Notes under the pieces: model-generated
What the model saw: the letters and a program-made list of their open reading frames with translations, nothing else
Databases searched by the model: none
What the model was told of the DNA's origin: nothing
NCBI RefSeq assembly: GCF_016464385.1
Contig: NZ_JADMLH010000007.1
Coordinates: forward strand, 124,001-188,000
Length of the DNA: 64,000 nucleotides
Reading direction: 5' to 3'
From: Nucisporomicrobium flavum
Lineage (GTDB): Bacteria > Actinomycetota > Actinomycetes > Mycobacteriales > Micromonosporaceae
Shown here: positions 1 to 8,474 of the stretch, piece after piece
Position numbering within the stretch: the first letter of the stretch is position 1
Layout of the letters: each line of letters opens with the position of its first letter
Made by a program: the position numbers and the translations under genes

Positions 1-600
1 CACGACCCGGCCGTGGTCCCGTGGGTGTTCGACCTGGTCGAGGCGTACGTCCGCGCCGGCCGCCCGGACGACGCCACGCAGCTGCTGGACGCGCCGGAGG
101 CCGCCGGTGAGGGCGTCTGGGCGCGGGCGGCGGCGCTGCGGTGCCGGGCACTGCTCGCCGAGCCGGGCGAGATGCGCGAGGCGTTCGCCGGCGCGCTGGC
201 CGCCGAGGCGTGCGCGGTGATGCCGTTCGAGCGGGCCCGCACCCAGCTGGTGTTCGGCGAGCGGCTGCGCCGGCAGCGGCAGCGCGCGGAGGCCCGGGAG
301 CACCTGCAGGCGGCGCTGGAGACCTTCGAGCGGCTCGGCGCCCAGCCCTGGGCGGACAAGGCGCACACCGAGCTGCGCGCCACCGGCACGTCGGTGACCC
401 GCGCGGACGCCGGCCTGCCCGGCCTCACCCCGCAGGAGCTGCAGGTGGCGCTGGTGGTCGGCCGGGGGGCCACCAACCACGAGGCGGCGGCCACCCTCTT
501 CCTCAGCCAGAAGACCATCGAGTACCACCTCAGCAACATCTACCGGAAGACGAACATCCGCTCCCGGTCCGAGCTGGCGGGCATCGCGGCCGGGAATTAG
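1..600 (+). CDS. LuxR-family transcriptional regulator, C-terminal part (5' end outside window)
   Basis: The frame is open from base 1, so the gene begins upstream; about 199 residues are visible. The last 60 or so form a LuxR/FixJ helix-turn-helix, with the family pattern LTPQELQVA, then LSQKTIEYHLSNIYRKTNIRSR. The preceding 130 residues are Ala/Arg/Glu-rich helical repeats of the kind seen at the end of large LAL-type (MalT-like) regulators, so the whole protein may be a big ATPase regulator; that part is inference because the ATPase would lie outside. Its TAG stop shares two bases with the stop of the convergent sigma factor gene (TTAG at 597-600). The regulated genes cannot be read from this fragment. 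Confidence 0.85.
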   Translation, partial: HDPAVVPWVFDLVEAYVRAGRPDDATQLLDAPEAAGEGVWARAAALRCRALLAEPGEMREAFAGALAAEACAVMPFERARTQLVFGERLRRQRQRAEAREHLQAALETFERLGAQPWADKAHTELRATGTSVTRADAGLPGLTPQELQVALVVGRGATNHEAAATLFLSQKTIEYHLSNIYRKTNIRSRSELAGIAAGN

Positions 601-1175
601 TGCCATGCGTACGACCCCAGGCCGCTGCCCTCGAGCTGGGTACGCAGCTTGCGCAGGGACCGCATGCGGGTGGGGCCGATGCTGCCGACGGGCATGTTGG
701 TGATCCGGGCGAACTCGGCGTACCCGGGGGCGTTGCTGCTGCTCAGGGTGGTCAGCAGGGCCCGCGCGGGCGCCGGGAGCCGGTTCACGTGCTGCCAGAG
801 CAGGTCGTTCATGCTGCGCTCGACGGCGGCGCGCTCCGGTTGCGGCTCGCGCTCGTCGGGGCGGTCGGCCTGGTTGTCGAGGCCGACGATCTCGCGCCGG
901 CCGTGGCGCAACAGCTGCAGGCATTCGCGGCGGGCCACCGTGGCGAGCCAGGCGCCGGCCCGCTCGGGGTCGCGCAGGTCGCCGAGCCGCTCGACCATCC
1001 GCAGCCAGGTGTTCTGGACGGCGTCCTCGGCGTCGGCCTCGGAGAGCCGGAACGAGCGGACGGTCCACCACACGAGCGCCTCGAACGTACGGATGAGCGT
1101 CTCGCGGGCCCGGGTGTCCCCCGCCTGGGCGTCGAGAATGGTCTGACGGATGCCGTCGGATTCGTTGGTCGTCAT
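597..1175 (-). CDS. ECF-type RNA polymerase sigma factor
   Basis: A 192-residue sigma-70 family protein. Region 2 is visible in the N-terminal third (helices around ETLIRTFEALVWWTVRSF, then DAEDAVQNTWLRMVERL, the usual sigma-2 signature). Region 4 is at the C-terminus (NRLPAPARALLTTL ... GSIGPTRMRSLRKLR). The phrase VGSIGPTRMRSLRKLR is typical of actinobacterial SigE-like ECF proteins. ATG at 1175 was chosen because a GGAGG lies 11 bases upstream; a GTG at 1202 would add nine residues. No anti-sigma factor gene is adjacent, so control is unknown. It converges with the LuxR gene, overlapping by four bases. Confidence 0.88.
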   Translation of the reverse strand: MTTNESDGIRQTILDAQAGDTRARETLIRTFEALVWWTVRSFRLSEADAEDAVQNTWLRMVERLGDLRDPERAGAWLATVARRECLQLLRHGRREIVGLDNQADRPDEREPQPERAAVERSMNDLLWQHVNRLPAPARALLTTLSSSNAPGYAEFARITNMPVGSIGPTRMRSLRKLRTQLEGSGLGSYAWH

Positions 1176-1403
1176 GGGTCTCGCGTCCTCCCGTGTCAGC
1201 ACCCGTCCGACGCTAGGGATTCCGGCACCCCGGGAGATCCGGGCGGCACCCTAGCCGTCGAGGCGCACCACCCTGGGGTTCGTACGTCCCCCGGGTGTCG
1301 GCCATCCGATCGGATCTGGGTCGCCGGGGTGTATCAACCGGCCGCCGGGCCCCCCGTAGGGTGTCCGTCCACAGTGCTGGAGCTCCCCGTGGAAGGACGA
1401 TCC

Positions 1404-2312
1404 GTGCGTATCGGCCTCAACCTGCCCCATTACGGCTCCCTCACCAGCCCCGAGGCCGTCACCGAGGTCAGCCGCGCCGCCGAGACCCTGGGGTACGACA
1501 GCCTCTGGACCGGCGACCGCCTCCTGTCCCCGCTGGTCCCGAGCGACCCCTACCCCGGGGGCGACGGCACGATGCCGGCCGAGATGGCCACGTACCTGGA
1601 CCCGCTGACCGCGCTGACCTTCGCCGCGGCAGGCACCTCCCGGATTCGCCTGGGTACGAGCACCCTCAACGCGCCCTGGTACAACCCGGTGCTGCTGGCC
1701 CGCACGCTCACCACGCTCGACGTGCTCAGCCGGGGCCGGCTGGAGGTCGGGCTGGGGCTGGGCTGGATGCGCGACGAGTACACCGCGACCGGCGTGCCGT
1801 GGCGGGGCCGGGGCGCCCGCCTCGACGAGATCCTGGACGTGCTGGAGGCGGTCTGGGGCGCCGAGGTCGTGCGGCACGAGGGGGCGCGGTTCCGCGTACC
1901 GGACAGCCGCATCGAGCCCAAGCCCGCGCAGCGGCCGCGCCCGCCGCTCCTGCTCGCGGGCCTGCGGCCGGAGGCCACCACCCGCATCGCCCGCCGCGCC
2001 GACGGCTGGCTGGCGGTGGGTCTGCCGCTGCCCTACCTGCGGTCGCTGTGGGACAAGATCAGGACCGAGGCCGAGGCGTACGGGCGGGACCCGGCCGCCC
2101 TGCGCATGGTGCAGCGGCTGAACCCCAGGCTGACCGCCGCACCGGCCGACCCGGCCCGCGTCCCCGCGACCGGCACGCTCGAGCAGGTCGCGGCCTACGC
2201 GAAGGAGGCGGCCGCGGACGAGGTTTTCATCGATCTCACCCTGACGGTGACCCGGCAGGACGAGATGCTCGAGCTGGCCGCCCGCTTCCTGGAGCTCATG
2301 CGGGCCGGCTGA
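1404..2312 (+). CDS. LLM-class F420-dependent oxidoreductase
   Basis: A 302-residue luciferase-like monooxygenase fold protein. It starts VRIGLNLPHYGSL, continues with ETLGYDSLWTGDRLL and ends with an ALRMVQRLNP segment, the pattern of actinobacterial F420-dependent oxidoreductases. It probably transfers hydride between F420 and an unknown small substrate in the cytoplasm. GTG 1404 is preferred because GGAAGG sits just upstream and the family N-terminus begins exactly there; the open frame extends far upstream only because of high GC. It stands alone between the divergent sigma factor gene and the convergent LPMO gene. The substrate cannot be assigned. Confidence 0.88.
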   Translation: MRIGLNLPHYGSLTSPEAVTEVSRAAETLGYDSLWTGDRLLSPLVPSDPYPGGDGTMPAEMATYLDPLTALTFAAAGTSRIRLGTSTLNAPWYNPVLLARTLTTLDVLSRGRLEVGLGLGWMRDEYTATGVPWRGRGARLDEILDVLEAVWGAEVVRHEGARFRVPDSRIEPKPAQRPRPPLLLAGLRPEATTRIARRADGWLAVGLPLPYLRSLWDKIRTEAEAYGRDPAALRMVQRLNPRLTAAPADPARVPATGTLEQVAAYAKEAAADEVFIDLTLTVTRQDEMLELAARFLELMRAG

Positions 2313-2315
2313 GAC

Positions 2316-3260
2316 TCACCGGTGCGGCGGCGCGAACTCGTTGGTCCGGGCCTGCGTCCGGGCGGCGCGCAGGCGCATGAAGCCGGCGCCGGCCGAGACG
2401 CCGGTGATCACGATGAGCGCCGCGACGATGATCTGGTGGCCCAGCTCGACCCGGTCGTCGGTGGCCTCGGCGGCCGGGCTGAGCCACGACTCGTGGGCCT
2501 GGGCCGCGGGCTCCGCCGCACTCTCCGGGCTCTGCGCGTCCAGCGGTACGGCCACCGCACCCGGCTCGGCGGAGCGGGACACCTTCGGGGTGGCCTTCTT
2601 CACCGGCTTGGCGGCAGCTACCGCCACCGGCGCGGAGATCACCAGGTCGGAGCACGAGTAGTACGTGTCCGGCGTGCTCGACGTCTGCCACACCGTGTAC
2701 AGCACGTGCCGCCCCGTACGGTCCTTGGGCAGCTTGGCGGTCATCCGGTAGCTGCCGTCACGCAGCGGGGGGTCGGTGACCGTGAGGATCGGGTCGCCCA
2801 GGTCACCCCAGCCCAGCGGCCGCGCCGGATCGTAACCCGCCCGGGTGAGATACACCCGGAAGGTGCCCTCGTGCGGGATCGTCCCGGCGTACCGGATCGG
2901 CAGCGTGGCGCCCGCGGTGACCTTGGTGGCCGGCCAGTCGGCGCGGGGCAGGTCGAGACCCTGGAACTCGGGCAGATCACCGCTGCAGAGGTTGCCGTCG
3001 GGGATGTACTGCCGGTCCTTGCCACCGACGTTGGGCACCCGCAGGTTGTCGAACGAGCCGAAGGGCCGCCCGTTCGCGGCGCGGGCCGCCCGGCACGCGG
3101 CCGCACCGGTCCGTTCGCCTCCGGTCGCGCAGGCGGCCGTCCGGCTGATCGGTGACGTCGGCGCGCCGTGCGCCAGGGCCGGCGCGGCCGGCAGGACGGT
3201 CGCGGCCGCAGCGATCCCGCCGGCGACGGCGAGAGCTGCGGTACGGCGGACGGACCTCAT
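2316..3260 (-). CDS. Lytic polysaccharide monooxygenase (AA10 family) with C-terminal membrane anchor
   Basis: A 314-residue secreted copper enzyme that should cleave chitin or cellulose oxidatively. The signal peptide ends ALA at residue 30, so the mature protein starts with His31 (HGAPTSP), the first ligand of the copper histidine brace. A second His is in TIPHEGTF, ahead of the FRVYLTRAGYD strand, and the core ends with HVLYTVWQTS and YYSCSDL. After the catalytic domain come an Ala/Pro/Lys linker and a hydrophobic helix (IIVAALIVITGVSAGAGF) followed by Arg residues, which looks like a membrane anchor. ATG 3260 is preceded by a perfect AGGAGG. Secreted AA10 enzymes are usually free or carry a carbohydrate-binding module; none is seen here. 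Confidence 0.92.
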   Translation of the reverse strand: MRSVRRTAALAVAGGIAAAATVLPAAPALAHGAPTSPISRTAACATGGERTGAAACRAARAANGRPFGSFDNLRVPNVGGKDRQYIPDGNLCSGDLPEFQGLDLPRADWPATKVTAGATLPIRYAGTIPHEGTFRVYLTRAGYDPARPLGWGDLGDPILTVTDPPLRDGSYRMTAKLPKDRTGRHVLYTVWQTSSTPDTYYSCSDLVISAPVAVAAAKPVKKATPKVSRSAEPGAVAVPLDAQSPESAAEPAAQAHESWLSPAAEATDDRVELGHQIIVAALIVITGVSAGAGFMRLRAARTQARTNEFAPPHR

Positions 3261-3417
3261 GCGACCTCCTCGGCGGCACACCTGTGGGCGGAGCGGGCCC
3301 ACGGCGGACAGTACGGAGATCGGCCTCGGATCGTTCACCCCCTGAGGGGTGGCGCTGCCCGAAAGCACACCCGGCTGTGGTTGCATGGCCCTGCACGCAA
3401 TCGAAACAGGAGGACAC

Positions 3418-3786
3418 ATGCAGAAGCCCGACGTCGGCCCCATCACCGGTGAGCCGCCCGCCGAGCTGGTCGCGGAGGACCTGGTCGTCGGCGACGGCGA
3501 CGAGGCGAAGCCGGGGCACCAGGTCAGCGTCCACTACGTGGGCGTCGCGTTCTCCTCCGGCAAGGAGTTCGACGCCTCCTACAACCGCGGCGAGCCGTTC
3601 GAGTTCGGCCTCGGCGCCGGTCAGGTCATCAGCGGCTGGGACCAGGGCGTGGCCGGCATGCGCGTCGGCGGCCGCCGCAAGCTGACCATCCCCCCGCACC
3701 TGGGGTACGGCGCCCGCGGCGCCGGCGGCGTCATCAAGCCGAACGAGACGCTCATCTTTGTGGTGGATCTGCTCGGCGTGCGCTGA
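3418..3786 (+). CDS. FKBP-type peptidyl-prolyl cis-trans isomerase
   Basis: A 122-residue single-domain FKBP that catalyses proline isomerisation in protein folding. Family landmarks are in order: VSVHYVGV, KEFDASYNRGEPFEF, GQVISGWDQGVAGM, GGRRKLTIPPHLGYG and NETLIFVVDLL. There is no signal peptide, so it is cytoplasmic. ATG 3418 follows AGGAGG at good spacing. A GC-rich hairpin at 3807-3839 follows the stop, indicating a single-gene transcript. The neighbours are unrelated. Confidence 0.95.
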   Translation: MQKPDVGPITGEPPAELVAEDLVVGDGDEAKPGHQVSVHYVGVAFSSGKEFDASYNRGEPFEFGLGAGQVISGWDQGVAGMRVGGRRKLTIPPHLGYGARGAGGVIKPNETLIFVVDLLGVR

Positions 3787-3806
3787 GCCACGGCCGGCAG
3801 GCCGCG

Positions 3807-3839
3807 CGGGCCGGGACGGGCGTCGCCTGTCCCGGCCCG
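3807..3839. terminator. Hairpin terminator after the FKBP gene
   Basis: An 11-bp perfect stem (CGGGCCGGGAC at 3807-3817 with its complement at 3829-3839) around an 11-base loop, 20 bases after the FKBP stop. No T-run follows, as is common in actinomycetes. It could also serve the convergent lipoprotein gene ending at 3907. Confidence 0.6.
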
Positions 3840-3906
3840 TCACCGTCCCGGTCGCCGGCGGGCCCGCGGGAGTGCTGCGCGGGGTCGAACGGCTCGCCGA
3901 TCGGGG

Positions 3907-4794
3907 TCATCGCGCCGCCTTCAGGTCGGCGCAGCCGGTCTCCCCGGGCAGCAGCGGCCGGAAGCGGACGGTCCAGCCGTTGCCGCCGGAGATCCACGGG
4001 GTCTGCGCGTTGGCGTCCTTCGCCGCGGCCAGGATCGCGTCGAGCTGGTCACCCGTGGCGGTGACGCAGCTCAGCTTGAGCGCCGGCGTCAGCGGTTCCC
4101 CGGGCAGGGCGGGCCCGGGCCATTCCTTGCCCGCCGGCCGGGCGGGCAGGTCGTCGCCGGGTTCGACGTACGGCGTGACGATCGCCGCCAGGATCTCCGG
4201 CCGGTACGGCTGCGCCCCCGGACCGGCGGCGAGCTTGTCGGCACGGTCGAGGAAGTCCTGGAGCTTCGCCCGGGCCTGCCGCTGCGCCGGGGTGAGCAGC
4301 GGGTCGTCGTCGCTCGCCTCGCGCAGCGCGTTCGCGGCCACCTTCTGCTCACCGGCCGCCGTGACGACGGTGACCTCGGTGGTGGTGGCGTCGGCCACGC
4401 CCGGCTGCCCCAGGTCGGTGCCGGAGCGCACCCCGGCCGCGACGGCGCGCTCGACGAGCTCCCGGACCTGCTCGGGCGAGATCATGCGGACCTGCACGTT
4501 GGGCAGCGCCGCGCCGGGGTAGATCGCCGTGACCGGGCCCTCGAAGATCATCCGGCCGTCGGCGTACACGCTGAGCTCGGGCAGGCGGCCGGCGAGCGCG
4601 TCCGGGCCGACGAACCCGCCGGTGTGCGCCACCCGCAGCACCAGGCCGTCCGCGCCGCCGGCGGGCGGGCCGGACGGGGGCACGGAGGACGGCGCGGCGC
4701 CGGGCCCGCCGGCGGTGCCGGCCTGCGCACAGGCGCTGATCAGGAACAACGTGGCGGCGGCTGCGACCGCCCCCAGGCCGCGAAATGTCGTCAT
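3907..4794 (-). CDS. Hypothetical lipoprotein
   Basis: A 295-residue exported protein with a lipoprotein signal: a hydrophobic stretch, then lipobox ISAC with Cys22 as the acylated residue. A Gly/Pro/Ser-rich linker follows, then a folded region starting LVLRVAHTGGFVGPDALAGRLPELSVYADGRMIF. Related lipoproteins occur in actinomycetes but the function is not recognised. One Cys pair is possible (SCVTATGDQ and GETGCADL). The ATG has no strong ribosome-binding site, only a G-run. It lies convergent to the FKBP gene and upstream, in its own direction, of nothing obvious; its start faces the polyol transporter end at 4853. Confidence 0.8.
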   Translation of the reverse strand: MTTFRGLGAVAAAATLFLISACAQAGTAGGPGAAPSSVPPSGPPAGGADGLVLRVAHTGGFVGPDALAGRLPELSVYADGRMIFEGPVTAIYPGAALPNVQVRMISPEQVRELVERAVAAGVRSGTDLGQPGVADATTTEVTVVTAAGEQKVAANALREASDDDPLLTPAQRQARAKLQDFLDRADKLAAGPGAQPYRPEILAAIVTPYVEPGDDLPARPAGKEWPGPALPGEPLTPALKLSCVTATGDQLDAILAAAKDANAQTPWISGGNGWTVRFRPLLPGETGCADLKAAR

Positions 4795-4852
4795 GGTCGT
4801 CAGACGTACCCCCGTCGGCGCCCGGTTCCACCGCCGGGCGAAAAACGTGTCC

Positions 4853-5737
4853 CTACTTCACCGACCCCAGCGACAGACCCTGCACGAGCTTGTCCTGCGC
4901 GGCGAAGCCGGCCACCAGCACCGGCAGCGACACCACGAACGCGGCCGCGCACAGCTGGGCGAGGAACAGCCCCTGGCTGGTGACGAAGCTGGTGAGGAAG
5001 ACCGGCGCGGTCTCGGCGACGGTGGCGGTCAGGACCCGGGCGAACAGCAGCTCGTTCCAGCTGAAGATGAAGCAGATCAGCGCGGTCGCGGCGATGCCGG
5101 GCATGACCACGGGCGCGATCACCGAGCGCAGCGTCTTGGTCAGGTTGGCGCCGTCCATCGCGGCCGCCTCGAGCATCTCCACCGGCACCTCGGACAGGAA
5201 CGAGCGCATCATCCACACCGCGATCGGCAGGTTCATCGCGGTGTAGAAGACGATGAGCAGCCAGATGTTGTCGAGCAGGCCGGTGTTCTGCGCGAACAGG
5301 TACAGCGGGAGCAGGCCGGCGACGACCGGGAGCATCTTGGTGGAGAGGAAGAAGAACAGCACGTCGGTCCACTTCTTCACCGGCTTGATGCTCAGGGCGT
5401 ACGCGGCCGGGAAGCTCAGCAGCAGCACGAACAGCGTCGAGATGATGCTGGCGGTCAGCGAGTTGAGCAGCGGCGGCCACGGGCTCGCGCCGCCGGAGAA
5501 GAACTCGCGGTAGCCCTCGAGGGTGAGCGGGGCGAGCACGGCCGGGGGGTTCTGCGCGGCGTTGGCCTCGGAGTGGAACGAGGTCAGCACCATCCACACC
5601 ACGGGCAGCACGAACAGGATGCCGACCACCCAGGCCAGCAGGCTGAGCCAGACGTTCGCGCCCTCGCGCCGCTTCTTCACCGGCCGCCCGCGCTCGTCCC
5701 GCGTCGCTGCGACAGGTGCCGTGTCCGTGATGCTCAT
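4853..5737 (-). CDS. Polyol/sugar ABC transporter permease, MalG-type
   Basis: A 294-residue inner-membrane permease with about six transmembrane helices. The cytoplasmic EAA loop is visible as EMLEAAAMDGANLTKTLRSVIAPVVMPGI, where the shared ATPase docks. It forms a heterodimer with the permease encoded just upstream; the two genes overlap by four bases (ATGA at 5734-5737), so translation is probably coupled. The binding protein gene precedes both. The set resembles mannitol/sorbitol importers. No ATP-binding gene is present in the cluster, so a shared MsiK-like ATPase elsewhere is likely (inference). Confidence 0.93.
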   Translation of the reverse strand: MSITDTAPVAATRDERGRPVKKRREGANVWLSLLAWVVGILFVLPVVWMVLTSFHSEANAAQNPPAVLAPLTLEGYREFFSGGASPWPPLLNSLTASIISTLFVLLLSFPAAYALSIKPVKKWTDVLFFFLSTKMLPVVAGLLPLYLFAQNTGLLDNIWLLIVFYTAMNLPIAVWMMRSFLSEVPVEMLEAAAMDGANLTKTLRSVIAPVVMPGIAATALICFIFSWNELLFARVLTATVAETAPVFLTSFVTSQGLFLAQLCAAAFVVSLPVLVAGFAAQDKLVQGLSLGSVK

Positions 5738-6693
5738 CGACCGGGGTCCTCTCGGAACAGCGACGACACCGTACGCAGCGCGAACGTCGCGATGATGATG
5801 GTCCCGGCCACCACGACGACCGCGGCGGCGGAGGCCCGGCCGTAGTCGTGCGCCTGGTAGAAGATCTGGTAGATCGTGTACGGGAGGTTGGCCGTACCGA
5901 GCCCGCCGGACGTGATCGTGAAGACCGCGTCGAAGTTCTGCACGATGTAGATCGAGCCGAGCAGCGCACCCAGCTCCAGGTACTGGCGCAGGTGCGGCAG
6001 GGTCATGCTGCGGAAGATCTGCCAGGTGTTCGCGCCGTCGATGCGGGCCGCCTCGATCACGTCCAGGGGGCGCCCCTGCAGGCCGGCCAGGAGGATCAGC
6101 ATCATGAACGGCGTCCACTGCCAGACCAGAGCGAAGATCACCGCCCACAGCGGCATGGTGCTGATCCAGTCCGGCTGCGGCGGGTTGTCCGAGCCGAACA
6201 GGCCCCAGATCCGGGTGAGCGCGCCGTTGAAGAGGCCGTACTCGGGGTTGTAGAGCGCGTGCTTCCACAGCAGCGCCGCCGCGACCGGCACCACGAGGAA
6301 CGGGGCGATCATCATGGTGCGGACCGCTCCCCGGCCCCGGAACTTGCGGTCCAGCAGCAGCGCGATGCCCAGGCCCAGCAGCAGGCTGATCAGCACCACG
6401 CCGACGGTGAGCAGGATCGTGGTCCAGACGGCGTCGCGCATGTTGACGTCGGTGAACACGCGCCGGAAGTTGTCGACGCCGGCGAAGCCCACCTCGTCGG
6501 GGTAGTAGGCGTTCCAGTCCATGAACGAGATGACCAGGGTGGCCACGAACGGCAGCTGGGTCACCACGATCATGAAGATGAGCGCGGGCATCAGCGGCGC
6601 GCGCCGGATCCACGCACTCGCGCGGCGGGCACCGCCCCGCGGCGGCTCGACGGTGCCGGCCGGGGTGCCGGTCTGTTCGGCGACGGACGTCAT
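5734..6693 (-). CDS. Polyol/sugar ABC transporter permease, MalF-type
   Basis: A 319-residue permease with six predicted helices. It starts with a polar 30-residue tail, then a first helix around LMPALIFMIVVTQLPFVATLVISF. The EAA loop reads DVIEAARIDGANTWQIFRSMTLPHL. The sequence NWNAYYPDE-like segment (MDWNAYYPDEVGFAGVDNF) in the first periplasmic loop is typical of the mannitol/sorbitol subfamily. It begins nine bases after the binding-protein gene stop and overlaps the next permease by four bases, so all three are one transcript. Confidence 0.93.
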   Translation of the reverse strand: MTSVAEQTGTPAGTVEPPRGGARRASAWIRRAPLMPALIFMIVVTQLPFVATLVISFMDWNAYYPDEVGFAGVDNFRRVFTDVNMRDAVWTTILLTVGVVLISLLLGLGIALLLDRKFRGRGAVRTMMIAPFLVVPVAAALLWKHALYNPEYGLFNGALTRIWGLFGSDNPPQPDWISTMPLWAVIFALVWQWTPFMMLILLAGLQGRPLDVIEAARIDGANTWQIFRSMTLPHLRQYLELGALLGSIYIVQNFDAVFTITSGGLGTANLPYTIYQIFYQAHDYGRASAAAVVVVAGTIIIATFALRTVSSLFREDPGR

Positions 6694-6702
6694 GACGGCA
6701 CC

Positions 6703-8067
6703 TCAGCCTTCCGCGCGGGACTTGTAGCGTTCGGCGACGTCCTCGGCGAGCCGCTGGCCCCGGTCGAGGGCCTCGGTGACGCTCATCTGCCCGGCGATCG
6801 CGGAGCTGACGTACTGGGACGCCTGGGTGCCGAGGTCGGTGAATTCGGGGATGTCGACGAACTGGATGCCGAGCGCCGGGCGCGGCTGCACGCCGGGGTT
6901 GCGCGGGTCGGCGCCCGCGATGGCGTCCCGGGTGGGCGCGGCGAACGCCGAGGCCACCTTGAGGTACTCCTGGTTGGTGTACGTGGACGAGCGCTTGCCG
7001 GCCGGGACGCTGGACCAGCCGATCCGTTCGCCGACGAGCTGCTCGTACTGCTTCGACGATGCCCAGGAGATGAACTTCCAGGCGTTGTCCTTCTTCTCGC
7101 TGGCCTGCTGGATGCTCCAGGACCACGCGTACAGCCAGCCGGAGGCCGGCGTACGGACCACCGGGGCGGCCGCGTACCCGATCTTGCCCTTGACCGGGGA
7201 GTCGGCGGCCTCGAGCGAGCCGGCGGCGCTGGTGGCGTCGTACCACATGGCGACGTTGCCCTGGATGAGGTTGTTGAGGCACTCGGTGAAGCCGGCCTGC
7301 GGGGCGCCCGTCTCGCCGTGCGCGCGGACCAGGTCCACGTAGAACTGGGTGGCCTGGCGGAACTCCGGGGCGTCCACCCGGGCGTTCCAGCCGGCGTCGA
7401 ACCACGTACCCCCGAAGGTGTTGACGACCGTGGTGAGCGGGGCGAAGATCTGGCCCCAGCCGGGCTGGCCGCGCAGGCAGATGCCGGCCATGCCGGGCTG
7501 CTTGCCGTCCACCTGCGCGGCGATGTCGGCGACCTGCTGCCAGGTCGGCTTCGCCGGCATCGTGATGCCCTGGGCGTCGAGCACGTCCTTGCGGTACATC
7601 AGGAACGACGACTCGCCGTAGAAGGGCTCGCCGTAGAGCTTGCCGTCGTCCGCGGTGAGCGACTGCGTCATCGGCTTGAGGATGTCCGCCTGGTCGAACG
7701 CGGTGTCGGCGCCCACGTAACCGTCGAGCGGCGCGATCCACTTGCTCTTGGCGTAGATCGGGATCTCGAAGTTGCTCAGCGACGCGATGTCGTACTGGCC
7801 GGCCTGGCTGGAGAACTCCTGGCTGATCTTGTCCCGGACGTCGTTCTCCGGCAGCACCGTGAAGTTGACCGTGATGCCGGTCTGCTTCGTGAAATGGTCC
7901 GCGGTCAGCCGCTGCAGATCGATCATCTGCGGGTTGTTGACCATGAGCACGTCGATGCTGTTCGCCCCGCCGGAGCCCCCGCCGCCGCCACCCCACCCCG
8001 CACATCCGGCGAGAGCCACGGCCAGCAGGGCGGTTACGGTTCCCGGCAGCAGACGGGCACGTGACAT
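6703..8067 (-). CDS. Extracellular solute-binding lipoprotein of the polyol-type ABC importer
   Basis: A 454-residue family-1 binding protein. The signal peptide ends in lipobox LAGC with Cys22, followed by a Gly-rich linker that tethers the domain outside the membrane. The mature part, starting IDVLMVNNPQMIDLQ and continuing with YDIASLSNFEIPIYAKSKW, resembles SmoE-like mannitol/sorbitol-binding proteins. Other sugars cannot be excluded. ATG 8067 has GGGAGG upstream; a longer frame to 8133 lacks a signal peptide at its start. It is the first gene of the three-gene importer and has a good promoter candidate at 8101-8130. Confidence 0.93.
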   Translation of the reverse strand: MSRARLLPGTVTALLAVALAGCAGWGGGGGGSGGANSIDVLMVNNPQMIDLQRLTADHFTKQTGITVNFTVLPENDVRDKISQEFSSQAGQYDIASLSNFEIPIYAKSKWIAPLDGYVGADTAFDQADILKPMTQSLTADDGKLYGEPFYGESSFLMYRKDVLDAQGITMPAKPTWQQVADIAAQVDGKQPGMAGICLRGQPGWGQIFAPLTTVVNTFGGTWFDAGWNARVDAPEFRQATQFYVDLVRAHGETGAPQAGFTECLNNLIQGNVAMWYDATSAAGSLEAADSPVKGKIGYAAAPVVRTPASGWLYAWSWSIQQASEKKDNAWKFISWASSKQYEQLVGERIGWSSVPAGKRSSTYTNQEYLKVASAFAAPTRDAIAGADPRNPGVQPRPALGIQFVDIPEFTDLGTQASQYVSSAIAGQMSVTEALDRGQRLAEDVAERYKSRAEG

Positions 8068-8100
8068 GGGGCCTCCCCAGCGAGGCGGGACATCGGACTC

Positions 8101-8130
8101 AGTACATGCCTGTGATCGACGCGGTGTCAA
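8101..8130 (-). promoter_or_regulatory. Candidate sigma-70 promoter of the polyol importer operon
   Basis: Read on the minus strand, TTGACA (8125-8130) is a consensus -35. After an 18-base spacer comes TGTACT (8101-8106), an acceptable -10. The predicted transcript starts about 27 bases before the binding-protein ATG. No operator palindrome or regulator gene is obvious nearby. Confidence 0.5.
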
Positions 8131-8183
8131 CATCTCGTGACGGTGCGCTGCATAAATGAGTATCGAAGTCCGCCCGTCCCGCC

Positions 8184-8393
8184 CTATGCGATCACGCGCA
8201 CCGCCCGGCCCCGTACGGCGACCACGTCGCCCGGGTGGAGTTGCCGCCCGCGCCGGATGTCCACCTCGCCGTTGACCGTCACGTCACCGGCGGCGATCAG
8301 CACCTTGGCCTCTCCCCCGGTGTCGATGAGGTCGGCGAGCTTGAGGAACTGTCCGAGTCTGATCATGTCGCCGCCGATGGGTACCTCACGCAT
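8184..8393 (-). CDS. S4-domain RNA-binding protein (YbcJ-like)
   Basis: A 69-residue protein that is almost wholly an S4 domain: IRLGQFLKLADLI, then GGEAKVLIAAGDVTVNGEVDIRRGRQLHPGDVV. S4 domains bind structured RNA; small stand-alone versions are found near ribosome or translation genes, but no such genes lie here. The start at 8393 begins right at the domain (MREVPIGGDMIRL); a longer frame to 8447 would run into the upstream region shared with the divergent YcnI-like gene. The role is unknown. Confidence 0.85.
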   Translation of the reverse strand: MREVPIGGDMIRLGQFLKLADLIDTGGEAKVLIAAGDVTVNGEVDIRRGRQLHPGDVVAVRGRAVRVIA

Positions 8394-8474
8394 GCGACCA
8401 TCATGCGGCACGGCCCGCCGAAGAAATCTCGCCGGGTGTTGAACCATTCCGGCGCGCGGCCCGAACTACCGGGC

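Noticed and set aside
141..1403. Long plus-strand frame continuous with the F420 oxidoreductase
   Set aside because: It runs antisense through the sigma factor gene and has Arg/Pro/Gly-rich shadow composition; the real start is GTG 1404.
5738..8005. Long minus-strand frame joined to the second permease, and the 738-residue plus-strand frame opposite the importer
   Set aside because: Both are off-frame shadows of the importer genes caused by high GC.
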